A stretch of 64,000 bases of DNA from Amyloporia xantha (GCA_036971615.1 JAYKKR010000023.1:558001-622000), one strand, 5' to 3'; counted from the stretch's first letter, positions 45,373 through 57,581 are shown. The notes: generated by a model not told the origin, from the letters alone. Translations and numbers: made by a program.

Positions 45373-47325
45373 GTGGCGAGCAGAGAAACCCTCCCTTGTC
45401 ATGGACTAGAGCACACTTTCAATACCAAGGACCAGTGCTACTGCGCCCTTTACGAAACCAGTTGGTTCAACTGTCGCCAGCAACCGTGCCCTAATCAGTT
45501 TCCCCGGTCCATCACCGAACCCGCTGGAAGGCGAGGACAGTTTGTTCCCATCCGCCGCGCTGAACAACACACTCTTGGACCACGTAGCAGGTACACTTTG
45601 GGATCCCATCACATCACTCCCGTATCATCCTGACCAGCTACCCCGGGTACTTCCATCCCTCGCCCTGTCACCTTTTCGGATCAAGAAAGAGGAGAGCCCT
45701 CTGCTCTCCCGTCATGTTGAGACAAGTCAAGAAGGAGTTGCGCAGCCCGAGCCCGTCCATCCTCCATTGCAGCCACCAGGCCCTGTCGTACCTCAACCCA
45801 TCACCCCTGCCTCGTCGTCCATGCCACGTGGTCATCAAGTCACCCGTCCTACCCTGCGTAGTATGACCACTTCGCAGCAACAACCACCGCCTCCACCCTC
45901 TCAGCAAACTTCATCCCCTGTCGTGCCAGTAATGGCTGTTGACAAAGGCATTGTGAAGCTCCTCTTTCCCCAGTGCTATAATGGCGAGAGTGTTGTGGAA
46001 TGCAAACGGTACCTCCCCAGTTAACGGAGTATCTCGACTACAATACGGACCTAACTACCATCAAGTTACGGGTCCAGGTCACAATCAGTCTTCTTGATGG
46101 AAAGGCCCGCAAATGGGGCACTCCCTTCCTGGCAGACTATGCAGCCAGGCAAGCACCCTTTGCTGACCATAAAGCCTTTATCGACGCCTTCACCGCCCGG
46201 TTTGGTAACCTCGACGACGCCGCAGCAGCACAGGTTGAGTTAACAAAAATTTGCACGACTCGAGAACCGCTGCAGAGTTCTCCACTCAATTCAAGGGTCC
46301 TGCGGACCGTTCTGGCTATGGAAAGCTGGAAATCCGTGACAAGTACCTTAGTGGTATCCCCTCGTGCATCTACCGCAAAATCGAGCTTGGAACCTTCGAT
46401 GATTGGGCAGCGGCCAAAAACGAGTCCTTGCTGTTGAACAGATCCTCAACATAAGCCACGCGTGCCATCCGGATCTTAATATGTTTGCTTGTGGTGGAGC
46501 TCGTACACAACAGGGTCGCCAACAAACCGCCACTTCATCTTCTACTATCGCGGCTGTCGGTGACAGCAAATTCAACAGCTCCTGCTATGGTTGCGGGAAG
46601 CCAGGGATTGTCAGAAGGAATGTCCCACCTGCAAGGACAAACCCTACACTCCGCACCAGGGTGTGCGAGCTACGGTTGCTGAAAGCGCAGCAACGCCAAG
46701 CGCTCAACCCGAACAGGCACAAATTGTGCAGCAGACACCAGGAGATCTCTTGGCTATGTTGGCCTCCCTGTCTGCATTAGCGAACAAGGTGAAGTCCATG
46801 CAGGAGAAGTTGGGGCAGTATCACACAATGAAGGAGGAGAATTTTTGATTTGGTCCACGCTTGCTGCCGCGCACGCTGGGCCCTCTCGTAATCAATTTTC
46901 TGTACTAAAATCTGCCAATGTATATGAAATAGATCATGGTTCACAGCATTTTCATATTCCAGTATGGATAATCAGCAAAAGACGGCAGAAGGATGTAATT
47001 GCCATGGTGGACAGCAGTGCCACACCACGAAGTTCATTCACAAACAATTCATTAAAAAAACAACGTACAAACACGGAAGTTGGGGCACCCCATTCTGCTA
47101 TATAATATTGATGGATCACTCAATAAAGATGGAAGCATCACAGAAGTAGCGGTGCTACAGGTGCAAATAGGAGACCATAACGAGAAGATGGTATTTAGGG
47201 TAATAGACATCGGGCCTGAGGATGTTATCATAGGGCTCGATTGGCTTCGCAAGCACAACCCTGATATCGATTGGGAAAGTGGCTCGTTCAAACTAGATAG
47301 GTGCCCTGAAGCATGTCAAGCCTGA
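45373..47325 (+). pseudogene. Decayed Ty3/Gypsy gag-protease fragment
   Basis: Frame-shifted pieces in order: Pro-rich region (PPLQPPGPVVPQPITPA), capsid-like QLTEYLDYNTDLTTIKLRVQ with KARKWGTPFLADYAARQAPF and FIDAFTARFGN (46,020-46,215), RDKYLSGIP, a broken zinc knuckle (CYGCGKP then RDCQKECPTCKD in another frame, 46,580-46,640), and retropepsin-like AMVDSSAT (46,990-47,030) with VIIGLDWLRKHNPDIDW (47,225-47,275). The protease triad is DSS rather than DSG. The sequence is cut before reverse transcriptase. Unrelated in sequence to the complete element at 48.3 kb. Confidence 0.75.
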
Positions 47326-48025
47326 CGGTGTCACACGCCAAAACTGTTTGGCTTGTGTACATGGCATTTCATAGTAGTGATGAGGCTATCAGTATCACTC
47401 TGCACACAGACAAATGACGTATTCAGCAAGATAATACAAGAAATACATGCTACAGAAGGAGATCATGTGACACTTGCCTCAATAGGCAAGCAAGCCATGT
47501 GACCTACAGATGTGCTCAGACCCACCTATACAAGTCCAGCTTCTTTGAGGAGCTATCTAGACTCTTCCAGAACACAGAACCGGAACAAGACCAGACCCCG
47601 ACTAGGCCCTTCTAGAACCAATCCAGAACCAGTCCAGATGCAGTCCAGATGAACCCAGAATAAATGTGAATGTCCTCAATGAATGGAAGAATGTATGGCA
47701 CGGTATGAGGGAATTTTACGATTGGTCAGTTAGAAGTCGGTTCTTGTCTCGGCGCTCAGTCAGACAATGACTCATGGGAGTCTAGACCAAATATAGGTTG
47801 ATGAGAGGATGACTCAGAGTATTTTGTAGCTTAGTAAGTGACTCGTCATAGGAATGAGTCAGCAGAGTCTACATGTATATATAGACCTCGATCCAGCTTC
47901 GGAGATGACAATCAAATCATCAAGGATCAAATTGAATCACTCAGTATCTGTTATTGGTGCATAACGTATTGCGCCTCTGTCGATTATAAGAAACTCCTTA
48001 TAATCAAACTCTGTCTTTGGGTAAC

Positions 48026-48273
48026 GTTCACGTGGAACTTCTTACCTACTACCGCTGTCTCTGTAACTCACGTGGAGTTACTATCTGTCTACGTCTGTCT
48101 TTAGCTCACATGGAGCTAATCTGTCTGTCTGTCTGTCTGTCTGTAACTCACGTGGAGTTACTATTTGTTTATATCTGTTCTTAGCTCACGTGGAGCTAAT
48201 CTGTCTGTCTGTCTGTGTAGCTCACGTGGAGCTACAATCTGTCTGTCTGTCTGTGTAACTCACGTGGAGTTAC
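48026..48273. repeat. Array of short hairpins with ACGTG loop
   Basis: Units of 13-19 bases share the pattern arm-ACGTG-arm: GTTC/GAAC at 48026-48038; GTAACTC/GAGTTAC at 48063-48081, 48143-48161 and 48255-48273; TAGCTC/GAGCTA at 48102-48118 (loop ACATG), 48182-48198 and 48217-48235. They are separated by CTGT microsatellite. Further units lie at 61159-61175, 61194-61212 and 61232-61248. Confidence 0.85.
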
Positions 48274-48290
48274 TTCTGTCTGCATCTGTT

Positions 48291-48295
48291 ATTAG
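48291..48295. repeat. Chromovirus target-site duplication, left
   Basis: ATTAG directly before TGTGACGG; same pentamer at 61157-61161 after the 3' LTR. Confidence 0.9.
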
Positions 48296-48780
48296 TGTGA
48301 CGGATACGGTTCAGGGTATACTAAAGATATACGCTTCACTATTCCGCGCCACGTTTGGGACGCGTGAGCCGACCCTCTTCTATGCTCGAAGCTTTCGCAG
48401 TACTTAGCCTCTTCCATATATGTTCATACCTTGTAACACGTGACTCAGTACTTACTTCACGCGCATCGCAACGTGGAATGTAACTCTTTTACTACTCCTA
48501 CTTTTGCGTGACTCTTCGCGCGGCTGGAGTCAGGGTTTCTCTGAGCAGTCTTCACTGCTCTCTTTTCGGTCTCACCGGACTCTCGTCTCGCCTCGAAGGC
48601 GATCACGACGTCCGATTCGTTCTCGCAGCTCGACTACGTGTCACTCGGACGTGTTCCGTCCAGTGACCCAGCCGCTCTCACTACAACGAGCTCCGAAAGA
48701 GCTCACCAATTTTGAGCTCAGCGTTCAAGAAGATCCGTCCCTCCCTGAATTAGAGAGTGCCATCTCAGCGACCTCTCACA
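48296..48780 (+). repeat. 5' LTR of chromovirus
   Basis: 485 bp, TGTGACGG...CTCTCACA. Differs from the 3' LTR at GGGACGCGTG (3': GGGACGTGTG) and CTATGCTCG (3': CTACGCTCG). A TATATG stretch near 48,415 may be promoter sequence. Confidence 0.95.
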
Positions 48781-48781
48781 T

Positions 48782-48799
48782 TGGTGGACATTCAGGGGA
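48782..48799 (+). other. Candidate tRNA primer-binding site
   Basis: One base after the LTR end the sequence reads TGGTGGACATTCAGGGGA; TGG complements a tRNA CCA end, as expected for minus-strand priming. The tRNA was not identified. Confidence 0.4.
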
Positions 48800-48850
48800 T
48801 ACGGTCCACCTCCTTTTACGCTGTACGCTCCTGCGAATCTTTGCCTATTA

Positions 48851-51800
48851 ATGTCGCCCGGCCTGCCAACGCAAACCCAAAGCAACGAACTGACTAATCC
48901 CGTCGAGGACGCTTCCGCCGACACTGCTCGACCTGCGCATCCTGACTTGTCGCATCTATGACCTGACGCCGTCGCTGCTTCTCCTCCCTTACTCGCTCCT
49001 CACCTCGCACTCGCACATCTAGGGAGCTGTTTTCGACCTCTCCCTTCAACCCCGTCTGAGGAGCCTTCGCCAGTCGGGTCTACTCCCGTGCTACTAGGAC
49101 CTGAAGATCTCTCTGATTCGAACCAGTGGAAGAACAGTGCGGAATCGACCCCCGCACGGTTGGCGGACGACCCCTATCGCTTTCCGCAACAGTCACAAAC
49201 TCCCTTCTACGTGGCGGGAGATACGGGGGCGAACGTGTTCCGTTCCCCTCATTTCCCTGGAGCTTTTCGTGCGGCCTCTCAGGGACCTAACTTCTCAAGC
49301 GAAGTCCTCGAAAGACCTCGCGACTCTAGCGAGGCGACTCCTTTAGGAGCCGCGGGGGATTCGAGTGAATCTCCGGAAGCTACATCACGCACCTCCCCCT
49401 TAGGCTCTATAGCCGTCATGGAGGAAGGAATCACTGTTTCCCCTCCTCCTGCATCCTCTAACCCGTCTCCAGTGGAGGAAACACCGTGCGCCGCGCCTCC
49501 TAACTCCCGGGAGGGAACTCCTCGCTCTCATTCCTCGAACGCTTCTGCGAAGTCCCAGGGAAGTTTTCGTTCCCACGTATCCCGCTCATCAGTGCGAGCC
49601 GCCGCTAACGCCCCGCTCGAGAGTCGAGCGATTCGAGCCCTGTGTGATGCGAACGGGTTCCTGTTAGAGACTCTCCGCGATAAGGAATCCTCCCTCGACA
49701 TCTTCGCCGATCTAGCCGATCCTGATCGCACCGGTACCTATCGCAGCATAGGAGACGAAACGCATGCATTCCTCCTGGAAGAATTCTTGGAACTCCACGT
49801 ACACGATGCAGGGAATGCGGTCGGGAAGGAAAAGCGCTACCGGCTCCCTGCTTCGACACTGCGGCGTGTCGAATACTTAACTGACGGACTGGAGAGAGCC
49901 GTCAAAGCTATGTTGCAACTCGAATTCGCTGATAAATCTTGGGAATTCGACCATCACGAGAGGCTATTGTCAATCCTGAAAGGGTGCGAGTCCAAGAGCG
50001 TCCTTTGCGATGCCTTTCAATTGGTCCAACTGCGCGCCGGCAAAGCTTTCGAAATCATTTGCCAACGAAATGACCTCCACTGTGGCCATCCCATGACCAA
50101 ATCGATACCATCTACCGCTTCCGATTTCTACAGCGACTCAAGTGGACCGGAGACTTCCGCTCGCCAACGCCTGGATCGATGGTTGACCCGGACTGACGTC
50201 GTCGAGTCCTTGACCCCGCAATACCGACACTTGGTAGAACGACGAGCGCTTCACCACGTAGGTAAAGGCAGACCCGTGCCAGCTGAGCTCAGAGACGTAC
50301 CTTCCAACCCGGGCTTAAGGTTTCGAAAGACGGGAATCCCCGGGTCAGTGCGAGAATCGATTTCGCGTTTCCGAACGGAATTCTTCTCCGGGGATGCTTC
50401 TCTGAATGAAGTCGAACAAATGACTCAGATGCTCCCGGAGAACGAGACCATGGCCAGCCAAGAACCGACCCGACCTTCGCCAACTTTATTGAGCGAAAGA
50501 GCAGGCCCTTCTGGCGTATCGGCATCAGCCCCTCCTCAAGGAGCGCAACCGGCCGATTCGGTATCCGCGCCCTTGGCCCCTGCTTCGGACGCCCTTAGTT
50601 ACGAAACTCTGCCTCCTTCGGGCCCGCAAGCGGGATCGAATCGCGTCGCTACTCCCCCTATTCTCGAATCGATCCCCCCTGGAGTGACTGTCCGGTCCAG
50701 TCTTAATCAACGTTCAAGTTTTGGCAACCCCGAATTTACGCTACCACCGTCAAAGCCTGCTAACCTTACTCACCGTCCGAGAGCTGCCCCAGATGGCCCC
50801 TGGCGAAACCTAGGAACTTCACTTCCGGAAGATCCCCCTCGACGAGTCACCTTCGGAGAAGTACGGTCTCGGGACGACTCCCACGTCAGAACGGTGGGGG
50901 AACAATCGCAGATTCCTTCCAAAGCGACCCCTGCGATCGACCCCTCGCTAAACTCTCGCCGGAAATCAGGCCCTTTGCCTCGAGGTCTCTCAGCGGTGTT
51001 CCCGGCAACTCATGCGTTTGATTCAGTCAGAAACTTGGTCTACCCGCAGTATGAGCGAGAACCTCCTCCTTCGGTCAGTATGGGGCCTTCTAGGACCCCC
51101 ACGAGAGCGTTCGATGGCCGAACCTCTCAACCTGGATTGCGAGGGCCGACGTTCGCTAACCGAGCTCCGCCTGCGCACTCAGACTCTCCTCCATCCGATC
51201 TTCCTCCGCCGGAACGATCGCGAGCTCCCTATTCTTTCGCGGCGCCTCCCTATTGTCAGAATCAAACGCCCGCCGGTCCTCAAGTCTACGAGAATTCCAG
51301 TCGGAAAGCCAATTCGTACGTGTACGTTCCTCCTTCCCGTCCACCTCCGGCGGATCAAGGAGGGACCGGCGCTCCCCCTAGAGGTCCTCCCATGCGTCCT
51401 CACCAGCCTTACCCAGCAGGGTCGCCCTCCGGAGGCGGCGGAGGCCCTCCCCACGGCAGAGGCCCGCCAGGAGGCGGTGGCCCTTCGGGCGGTGGAGGCC
51501 CTCCAGGCGGTGGACCACCTTACGGTTCCTCCGCGTTGGACCCTTCGAACTACCCGACGATAGTGATCAATCACTACCCTTCGCCGCGAGAACAAAACCC
51601 CTGTCTCAACCTCAAATACTGGAAGGACTCTGTGCCCGAGTGGGACGGAGAACTGAGTTCCATTCTCACGTACATAAGGGATATGAACGTCCTTGCGGAT
51701 CTTAGTCCCACTATGCCTCGGGACATCGCGCTCATTGCTCCCACTAGATTCACCAAAGGAGCTAAGCGTTGGTGGACTCTGCTCGATGCGAGAGTCAGAC

Positions 51801-53575
51801 TGGCTTACTTGACGGACTGGTCCGCTATGCTGGAGGGAATTAGGGTGCACTTCTTCACATATAATTTCCAACGGAAGCTGCGGTCTATATACGAGGTTCA
51901 ACGCTTTAGGCAGCCCGGACACCTCCTCGAATCGCCTCTGGACTTCGTGGAGAGACGCTTGCTTTACCATCGACACGTTTCCCCGACGGCTAACGGTGCC
52001 CTGGACGAGATAGCAGCGATCCTTCAAAACACTCCTCCGACCTGGTCCACCGTCCTGACGGCGGACAGTCTCGTCACCATCGCCGCGTTCTTAGCGGAAG
52101 TTCAAGACAAGACCGATCAGCTCGTGGCGTTCGCGGCCCTTGACTCGAGTCTCCACTCAGGAGTAAAGGAGTGGGACTTCGAAACGAAGCCGCGATCCCG
52201 CCCTTTCCGATGTCGAGCCTACGCTGTGGAAGGAGAAGCGGACCCGGAACCGCCGGAAGGGCTGAACTCCCCGACTTTGTCTTCTTCCTCCCTGGTAGTA
52301 GATGATGACGCGGAAGTTCTAGCTATTACCCGCGACCGACCGTCGAAGAAAGCCGAGAATACTTCTCGCCCGAATGCTCGACGACCCCCTCCCGGAGGTT
52401 ATGCCTATCCAGCTAATAATTCCGTGATAAGCAAAGTGGCCCCTCCTGGTCCATGTCGTGTATGCGGTAGCCCTAACCACTGGGACCGGGAATGCCCTCA
52501 TTGGAATGAATATCGTTTGCGCAGGTCCGCGAACCTATTAACGGCTGAACATGACACGGACCCCGCTGAAAACAAAGACTATGAAGTAGCTTTTGTAGCT
52601 TACGTCCGTAGTCAGAATTCATCTCTTTGGTGCGCATCGTGGACGGATAGCCGTCAGCTCGAAGGTGAAATTCTACAAGTCGAATCGCAGCTACGAAAAT
52701 CAGCGTTCCAAGCCCGCTGTGAAGATGGTGATGAGCCGGAATACACTCGAAAAGAAAGTCTTCCTTCTGATAGCCCGCACATTCTCCTGGGCCCGGGAGA
52801 CGAGGATCCTACGGAAGGGGATGATCTCCTGACTGGACTAGCAGAAGCGTTAGCAGTAGACGGCTCAATCGTACCAGAATCCGACTGTGTTCCTCCTACC
52901 GTTTCAGCTGCCTCTGCGGAAACCGTCGCGTCGGGAACTCGCGAGACACCAAGTAAAGATGCAGGTCTCCCTCCTCCCGTTCCGCCCAAAATCGTACCTC
53001 TGCGGCGGGTTAGGGATCCTCCTCCGGGACACTCGACGGTGGGGGTCTCGGCGCTCTCGTTCGAAGTTCGATTCGGTCATCTGGACAACCCCAAGATCCT
53101 TTGCCGAGCTGACTCGGGCGCTGACATTTCCTTGGTCTCTCGTGAATACTTGGAAAGCCTCCCGGCCGCTTCTCGGCCAGTTATAAGGCAAGGCTTACGA
53201 ATGAATCTATTCCAACTAACCAACGGGTTCAAGATCACCGGCTACGTACAAGTACCGATTCTGGTGGAAACCCTAGAAGGAGACTTCCTGGAAATGTTAG
53301 CTGAATGCTACGTGGTGCCGGGGATGACTTCCTCTCTTTTATTAGGTGAGGATTTTCACGTAAACTACGAACTAAGTGTTTTGCGTAGCGTACAGGAGGG
53401 ATCCGTTATTCGAGTCGGCCGCACCGGTTATACGATACCTGCCTCGTCTTCCGCTCCAAAAGAACGACCCGACTTCCGTGTATACGGCAGGGGGGCAGAG
53501 GCTAGCTATGTGCGAGCGAAGTCCCACCGACGAAATCAGAACAGGAAGCGGCGCGATCGCCTCAAAGCGGAATGA
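48851..53575 (+). CDS. Chromovirus gag-protease polyprotein (one early stop)
   Basis: ATG 48851-48853 (MSPGLPTQTQSNELTN), TGA 53573-53575, 1,574 codons, with an in-frame TGA at codon 37 (48959-48961). The long N-terminal half is Pro/Ser-rich and probably disordered. It contains KRYRLPASTLRRVEYLTDGL and FEIICQRNDLHCGHPM near 49,830-50,100, and a Gly/Pro tract of GGGGPP-type repeats (51,425-51,535). The capsid-like part follows (LKYWKDSVPEWDGELSSIL, KGAKRWWTLLDARVRLAYLT, near 51,610-51,820). Zinc knuckle CRVCGSPNHWDREC (C-x2-C-x4-H-x4-C, 52,455-52,497). Protease: CRADSGADISLVS (catalytic DSG, 53,100-53,140) with SSLLLGEDFHVNYEL. Gag packages element RNA and protease processes the polyprotein. 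Reading continues in the same frame into reverse transcriptase after the TGA. Confidence 0.9.
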
Positions 53576-55584
53576 CCTTCGGCCCACGCCGCTAGAGACG
53601 TGCGCATATCCCCGCACTCTTGCGCGCCCGTTCCGGTCGACGTCTCTTTCGCGAAGAGGACCAATTGGCTCGTAGAAAAGACGGTGCTAGGCCAACCCGA
53701 CGGCTCCTTCCTCCTCACCACGCCTACTATTATCGACGAGAAACATCCTTTTGTTCCGGTCACCAATCCCACCGACCGACCGTTCATCATTCGGAAGGGC
53801 AAAGCCTTAGGTGAACTACAAGTACCGGATGATTAGTTCGAGAAGCCTACGCCCGAGCTGGCTGCGCACGCGCATTCTGTGCAAGCCTATATTCGAGGAC
53901 AACTCGCCAAGAGTGACTTCGTTCCGGCTCCAGCCTCCGAATCCTCCTCTCCGGAGGCTAGTTCGGAGAACTGGAAGGTCAGAGAGGAAGAGGGCGAGAC
54001 CCACTGGGGGCCTAACACCGCTGAGACCCCTGATCCCACTATCTTTCCCTCAGACGGCTTTGAACAGACGTTGGACATCAGCCCGGAATGGCCAGCCGAG
54101 GAACGCGCCGCGCTAGTAGCAATGCTGAAACGGCGACAAGCTGCTTTCGCTTTCGATGGTCGACTGGGCTGCAACCCCACCGAGGTCACTATCGACGTTG
54201 CTGAAGGGACCAGACCGATCTCTCTACCTATGTACTCCGCCTCCCCGGCCAAGAGGGAAGTAATCGACAAACAACACGACTCTTGGTTGGCTCTCGACGT
54301 TATCGAGCCGTCTCACAGCCCTTGGGCGGCTCCTGTCCTCATCGCCTACCGTAACGGGAAGCCCCGCCTCTGCATCGACTACCGCCGCCTCAACGCTGTG
54401 TCTATCCCGGACGAGTTCCCTATCCCGCGCCAGTCTGAGATACTCCAAGCTCTGTCGGGAGCGCAAGTGCTGACTTCCTTAGACGCTCTTTCGGGATTCA
54501 CACAGCTCACCGTCGCCGGAAAAGATAGGGAGAAGACAGCCTTTCGCACTCACCGCGGACTCTTCCAGTTCAAGCGTCTTCCCTTTGGACTTCGTAATGG
54601 GCCCTCGGCGTTTCAACGCGTTATGCAAGGCGTCCTGGCCCCCTACTTATGGCTGTTTACTCTCGTTTACATCGACGACATAGTGGTCTTTTCGAAGTCT
54701 TGGGAAGAACACGTAGGACATCTAGACCTTGTTCTCCAAGCTGTGATACAATCTGGCATTACCTTATCTCCATCCAAGTGTCATTTCGGTTACACATCCA
54801 TCCTCTTGCTCGGACAGAAGGTCTCTAGGCTTGGTTTCTCCACGCACGAAGAGAAGGTGGAGGCTATAGTGCAACTGGCTCGCCCCGCTAAAGTATCTGA
54901 GTTACAGACGTTTCTGGGAATGGTGGTGTATTTCTCCGCCTACATCCCGTATTTCTCCTTTATCGTCTCCCCTTATTCGAATTGCTCAGGAAGGATAAAA
55001 AATGGGAATGGACCGCGAAGTGCGAAGTGGCTTGGGAACAAGCCAAAATCGCGCTCCAATCCGCGCCCGTTCTCGCCCACGCCGCCGCGGGAGGTATTTA
55101 CAGACTATATTCGGACGCCTCAGATATCGCGCTAGGCTGTTGCCTGCAACAAGTTCAGACTCTCGTGATCCGAGATCTGACGGGCACGCGGGTCTACGAG
55201 AGGTTACGCAAAGCGTTTGATGCCAAACTTCCCGTTCCGAGACTGGTATCTCCTATCTCGTCGAAATTCGACGACTCGGGACCCCTCCCGATATGGGCCG
55301 CCGAATTCGACGATACTATCGTGTACGTCGAACGGGTCATAGCTTATTGGAGCCGATCGTGTAAACCCGCTGAAAGGAACTACTCTGCCACCAAAAGAGA
55401 AGCCCTCGCCGCCAAGGAGGGGCTCGTGCACTTTCAGCCGTTTATCGAGGGAGAAAGGGTTATACTCATTACGGACCATGCCGCTCTTCAATGGGCACGC
55501 ACTTACGAGAACGCTAATCGACGATTAGCAGCGTGGGGGGCCATTTTCGCGGCCTATCTTCCCTGTCTCGACATCATACACTGA
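53576..55584 (+). pseudogene. Chromovirus reverse transcriptase and RNase H region
   Basis: Same frame as gag, across TGA 53573-53575 and TAG 53834-53836. The link region includes TNWLVEKTVLGQPDGSFLL. RT proper starts near 54,080: ISLPMYSASPAKREVI, AAPVLIAYRNGKPRLCIDYR, LTSLDALSGFTQL (first Asp), FKRLPFGLRNGPSAFQRVM, LVYIDDIVVFSKSW (catalytic Asp pair, about 54,667-54,710) and LQTFLGMVVYFSAYIP. A one-base frameshift near 54,972 precedes LLRKDKKWEWTAKCEVAWEQ and RNase H: RLYSDASDIALGCCLQQV, AERNYSATKREALAAKEGL, ILITDHAALQWA. TGA 55582-55584 follows CLDIIH; VHSNVDPLSRLPR continues in the same frame. The RNase H region carries an unusual ~50-residue insert (GTRVYERLRKAF...FDDTIVYVERVIA) before the YWSR motif. 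Confidence 0.9.
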
Positions 55585-57581
55585 GTGGGACGAGTTCATT
55601 CGAACGTCGACCCTTTATCTCGCCTTCCACGACTACCTCCTCCCCATGATTCTCCGCGGGCGGACCGATCCGCCCCTATCGTTACGGACCAAAAGATACC
55701 AGCTACGCTCGAAGAACTCGCGTCGAAATCCCAGCCCGCCGGATGGCTCACTCCGCTAACTCAGTTGCGAACTGGGAGGACGTCCTCGAAGAAACCCCGT
55801 TCGCGGCCGATATGGACGCCGCCTCCGTTTCCGACGCCTCGCTTGGATCCTCGCGCTGTTACGAAACGGCCGCTACGTCGAATAGTGGAGCGAACGAAGG
55901 CCGTTCCTCCTCCCCTGTCGCGGTCTATTCCTGCGCCACCCAAGTTGGAGAGGGAGCGTCTGAGAGCCAGATCTCCCCCGCCTGCGCGTTCGCTACTCCC
56001 GCTACACGGGATGACGTCCCAGACGACGGATCGACCACCAAGATCCTTGTACACCTCAGCTGGGATCTCCTCGACTGGTACGTGGAAGGATACAAAAAGG
56101 ACCTGTTTTTCCGCACGAAATGGAATCACGCTGGGAAGGCCGGGGTTCCTTTCTTCTCTGGTCAATGCTTCTTCCGGGGAGGAGATGACCTCCTATACTT
56201 CCGATCGGGGAAAGAAGCTGCGCGACTCTGCGTGCCACGGTCAGAGGTTTTTCCCTTACTAGCCCGAATCCACGATTCTCCTTTCGAATCCGCTCACGAG
56301 GGGCCCTTCAAACTCACGCTCCGAATCACCCAGCGGTTCTTTTGGCCCTCCTTGCGGCAGGACGTCCAGTACTACGTGAAATCCTGCGACGTTTGCCAGA
56401 AAGTCAAAACGGATCACCGAGTGAAGGCCGGGTTACTGAGGCCCAATCCAGTGCCGGACCGACCCTACGAGTGGGTTTCATTCGACCTCATTACGGGCCT
56501 CCCCGAATCTGAAGGGTACGACGCCGTGTTCGTAACTGTCGACCGCTGCACCAAGCACGCGCAGTTCCTACCGTGCAAGGGCACTCTTTCGAAAGAAGAA
56601 TTCGCTAAGCTATTCGTGGACCAGGTTATCTACAAGTTCGGCATACCCGATCATATCATCGCGGATCGGGACGCGCGGTGGATGTCGGATTTCTGGAGGA
56701 ATGTTGCGAAGGAATTGGGTATTCACCTTAGCCTCTCTTCCTCTCATCACCCGCAGCACGACGGACAAACGGAAATAGTCAATCAACAACTCGAGACGAT
56801 GCTCCGCGCCTATACGCAAGGCGATCGCCGGGGTTGGGCGAGATGGCTTTTTCCGCTCGCGCATGCGTACAACTCGTCTGTCCACTCAACTAGAGGGTAT
56901 TCACCTTACTTTCTCCTTTACGGGTTCAATCCTAAGGGAGGAGCCGACTTTCTATCTTCTGAAAACCAGTATGAGCCCCGACCGAGCCTACCCGCAGAAT
57001 CCGCGAACAACTTCGTCCTCGGAATGGAGTTGCATCGTCGCAAGGCTAGAGATTCCATTACGATGGCTCAGCAACGAGCGGCGGTGCAGTACAACAAGGG
57101 AAGGAGAGACGAAACCTTCCCCGTAGGTTGCAAAGTGTTACTTAATCCTCATAGCCTCGAACTCGTGGACGTCAAAGGCACTGGGAAAAAGCTCGTCCAG
57201 CGTATGCTGGGTCCCTTCACCGTGCAGGAAAAGATCAATCCTCTGGTTTACCGGCTTTCCATACCCGACACTTACCCGATGCACCCGGTCGTTAATATTC
57301 AGCACCTCAGGCGCTACCACGAACCTGACATCGATCGCCAAGACGAAATTGATCGCCCCATCCTCCCGGATCCTAGGGGTTCGGAATGGAGAGCGTCCGA
57401 AGAATACGAAGTCGATCGAATCGTAGCCTGGAGGAGGAACCGGGCGAAGCGCAACACCGTGGAATACCTCGTTCGGTGGAAAGGGTATGGGCCAAGTGAG
57501 GACACCTGGCAGACCGCGAGAGACCTGCGGAACGCTCACGAGATTCTTCGAGAGTTTCGTAGACTCCACGGGCTACGCTAA
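55585..57581 (+). CDS. Chromovirus integrase with chromodomain
   Basis: After VHSNVDPLSRLP a frame change near 55,750-55,800 leads into an open frame from about 55,743 to TAA/TAG-type stop at 57579-57581. Zinc-binding H-H-C-C domain: HDSPFESAHEGPF ... FWPSLRQDVQYYVKSCDVCQ (56,272-56,402). Catalytic core: VSFDLITGLPES (Asp), HIIADRDARWMSDFW (Asp), HHPQHDGQTEIVNQQ (Glu), so the D,D-35-E set is complete. Downstream are VKGTGKKLVQRMLGPFTV and PVVNIQHLRRYHEPDI. The C-terminal chromodomain is YEVDRIVAWRRN ... VEYLVRWKGYGPSEDTW (57,408-57,515). Integrase inserts element DNA; the chromodomain is thought to steer insertion to histone-marked chromatin in this clade. Confidence 0.93.

Larger units (their letters stand above)
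47329..48295. repeat. Left part of an LTR-like host repeat interrupted by the chromovirus
   Basis: Starts TGTCACACGCC; has a TATA-like TGTATATATAGAC near 47,872-47,886 and ends in the hairpin array. It is continued by 61162-61612, which ends ...CCTGACA, giving TGTCA/TGACA inverted termini over about 1.4 kb. No target duplication was found (GACGG versus TCAGT), so solo-LTR identity is tentative. Confidence 0.4.

Noticed and set aside
47329..47333. Solo LTR with target duplication around the host repeat
   Set aside because: TGTCA/TGACA ends fit an LTR, but flanking pentamers (GACGG and TCAGT) do not match, so I kept it only as an LTR-like repeat.
48504..48851. 115-codon open frame with RS-rich sequence inside the 5' LTR
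   Set aside because: It repeats in every LTR copy, overlaps likely promoter/leader sequence and ends differently outside the LTR; nothing supports translation.
49116..49125. GATTCGAACC resembling a tRNA B box
   Set aside because: No A box or cloverleaf around it; it is gag coding sequence.
53573..53575. Programmed stop-codon readthrough between protease and reverse transcriptase
   Set aside because: TGA-C context and same-frame continuation are suggestive, but three similar stops elsewhere in the same frame are better explained by C-to-T decay; listed only as an alternative.
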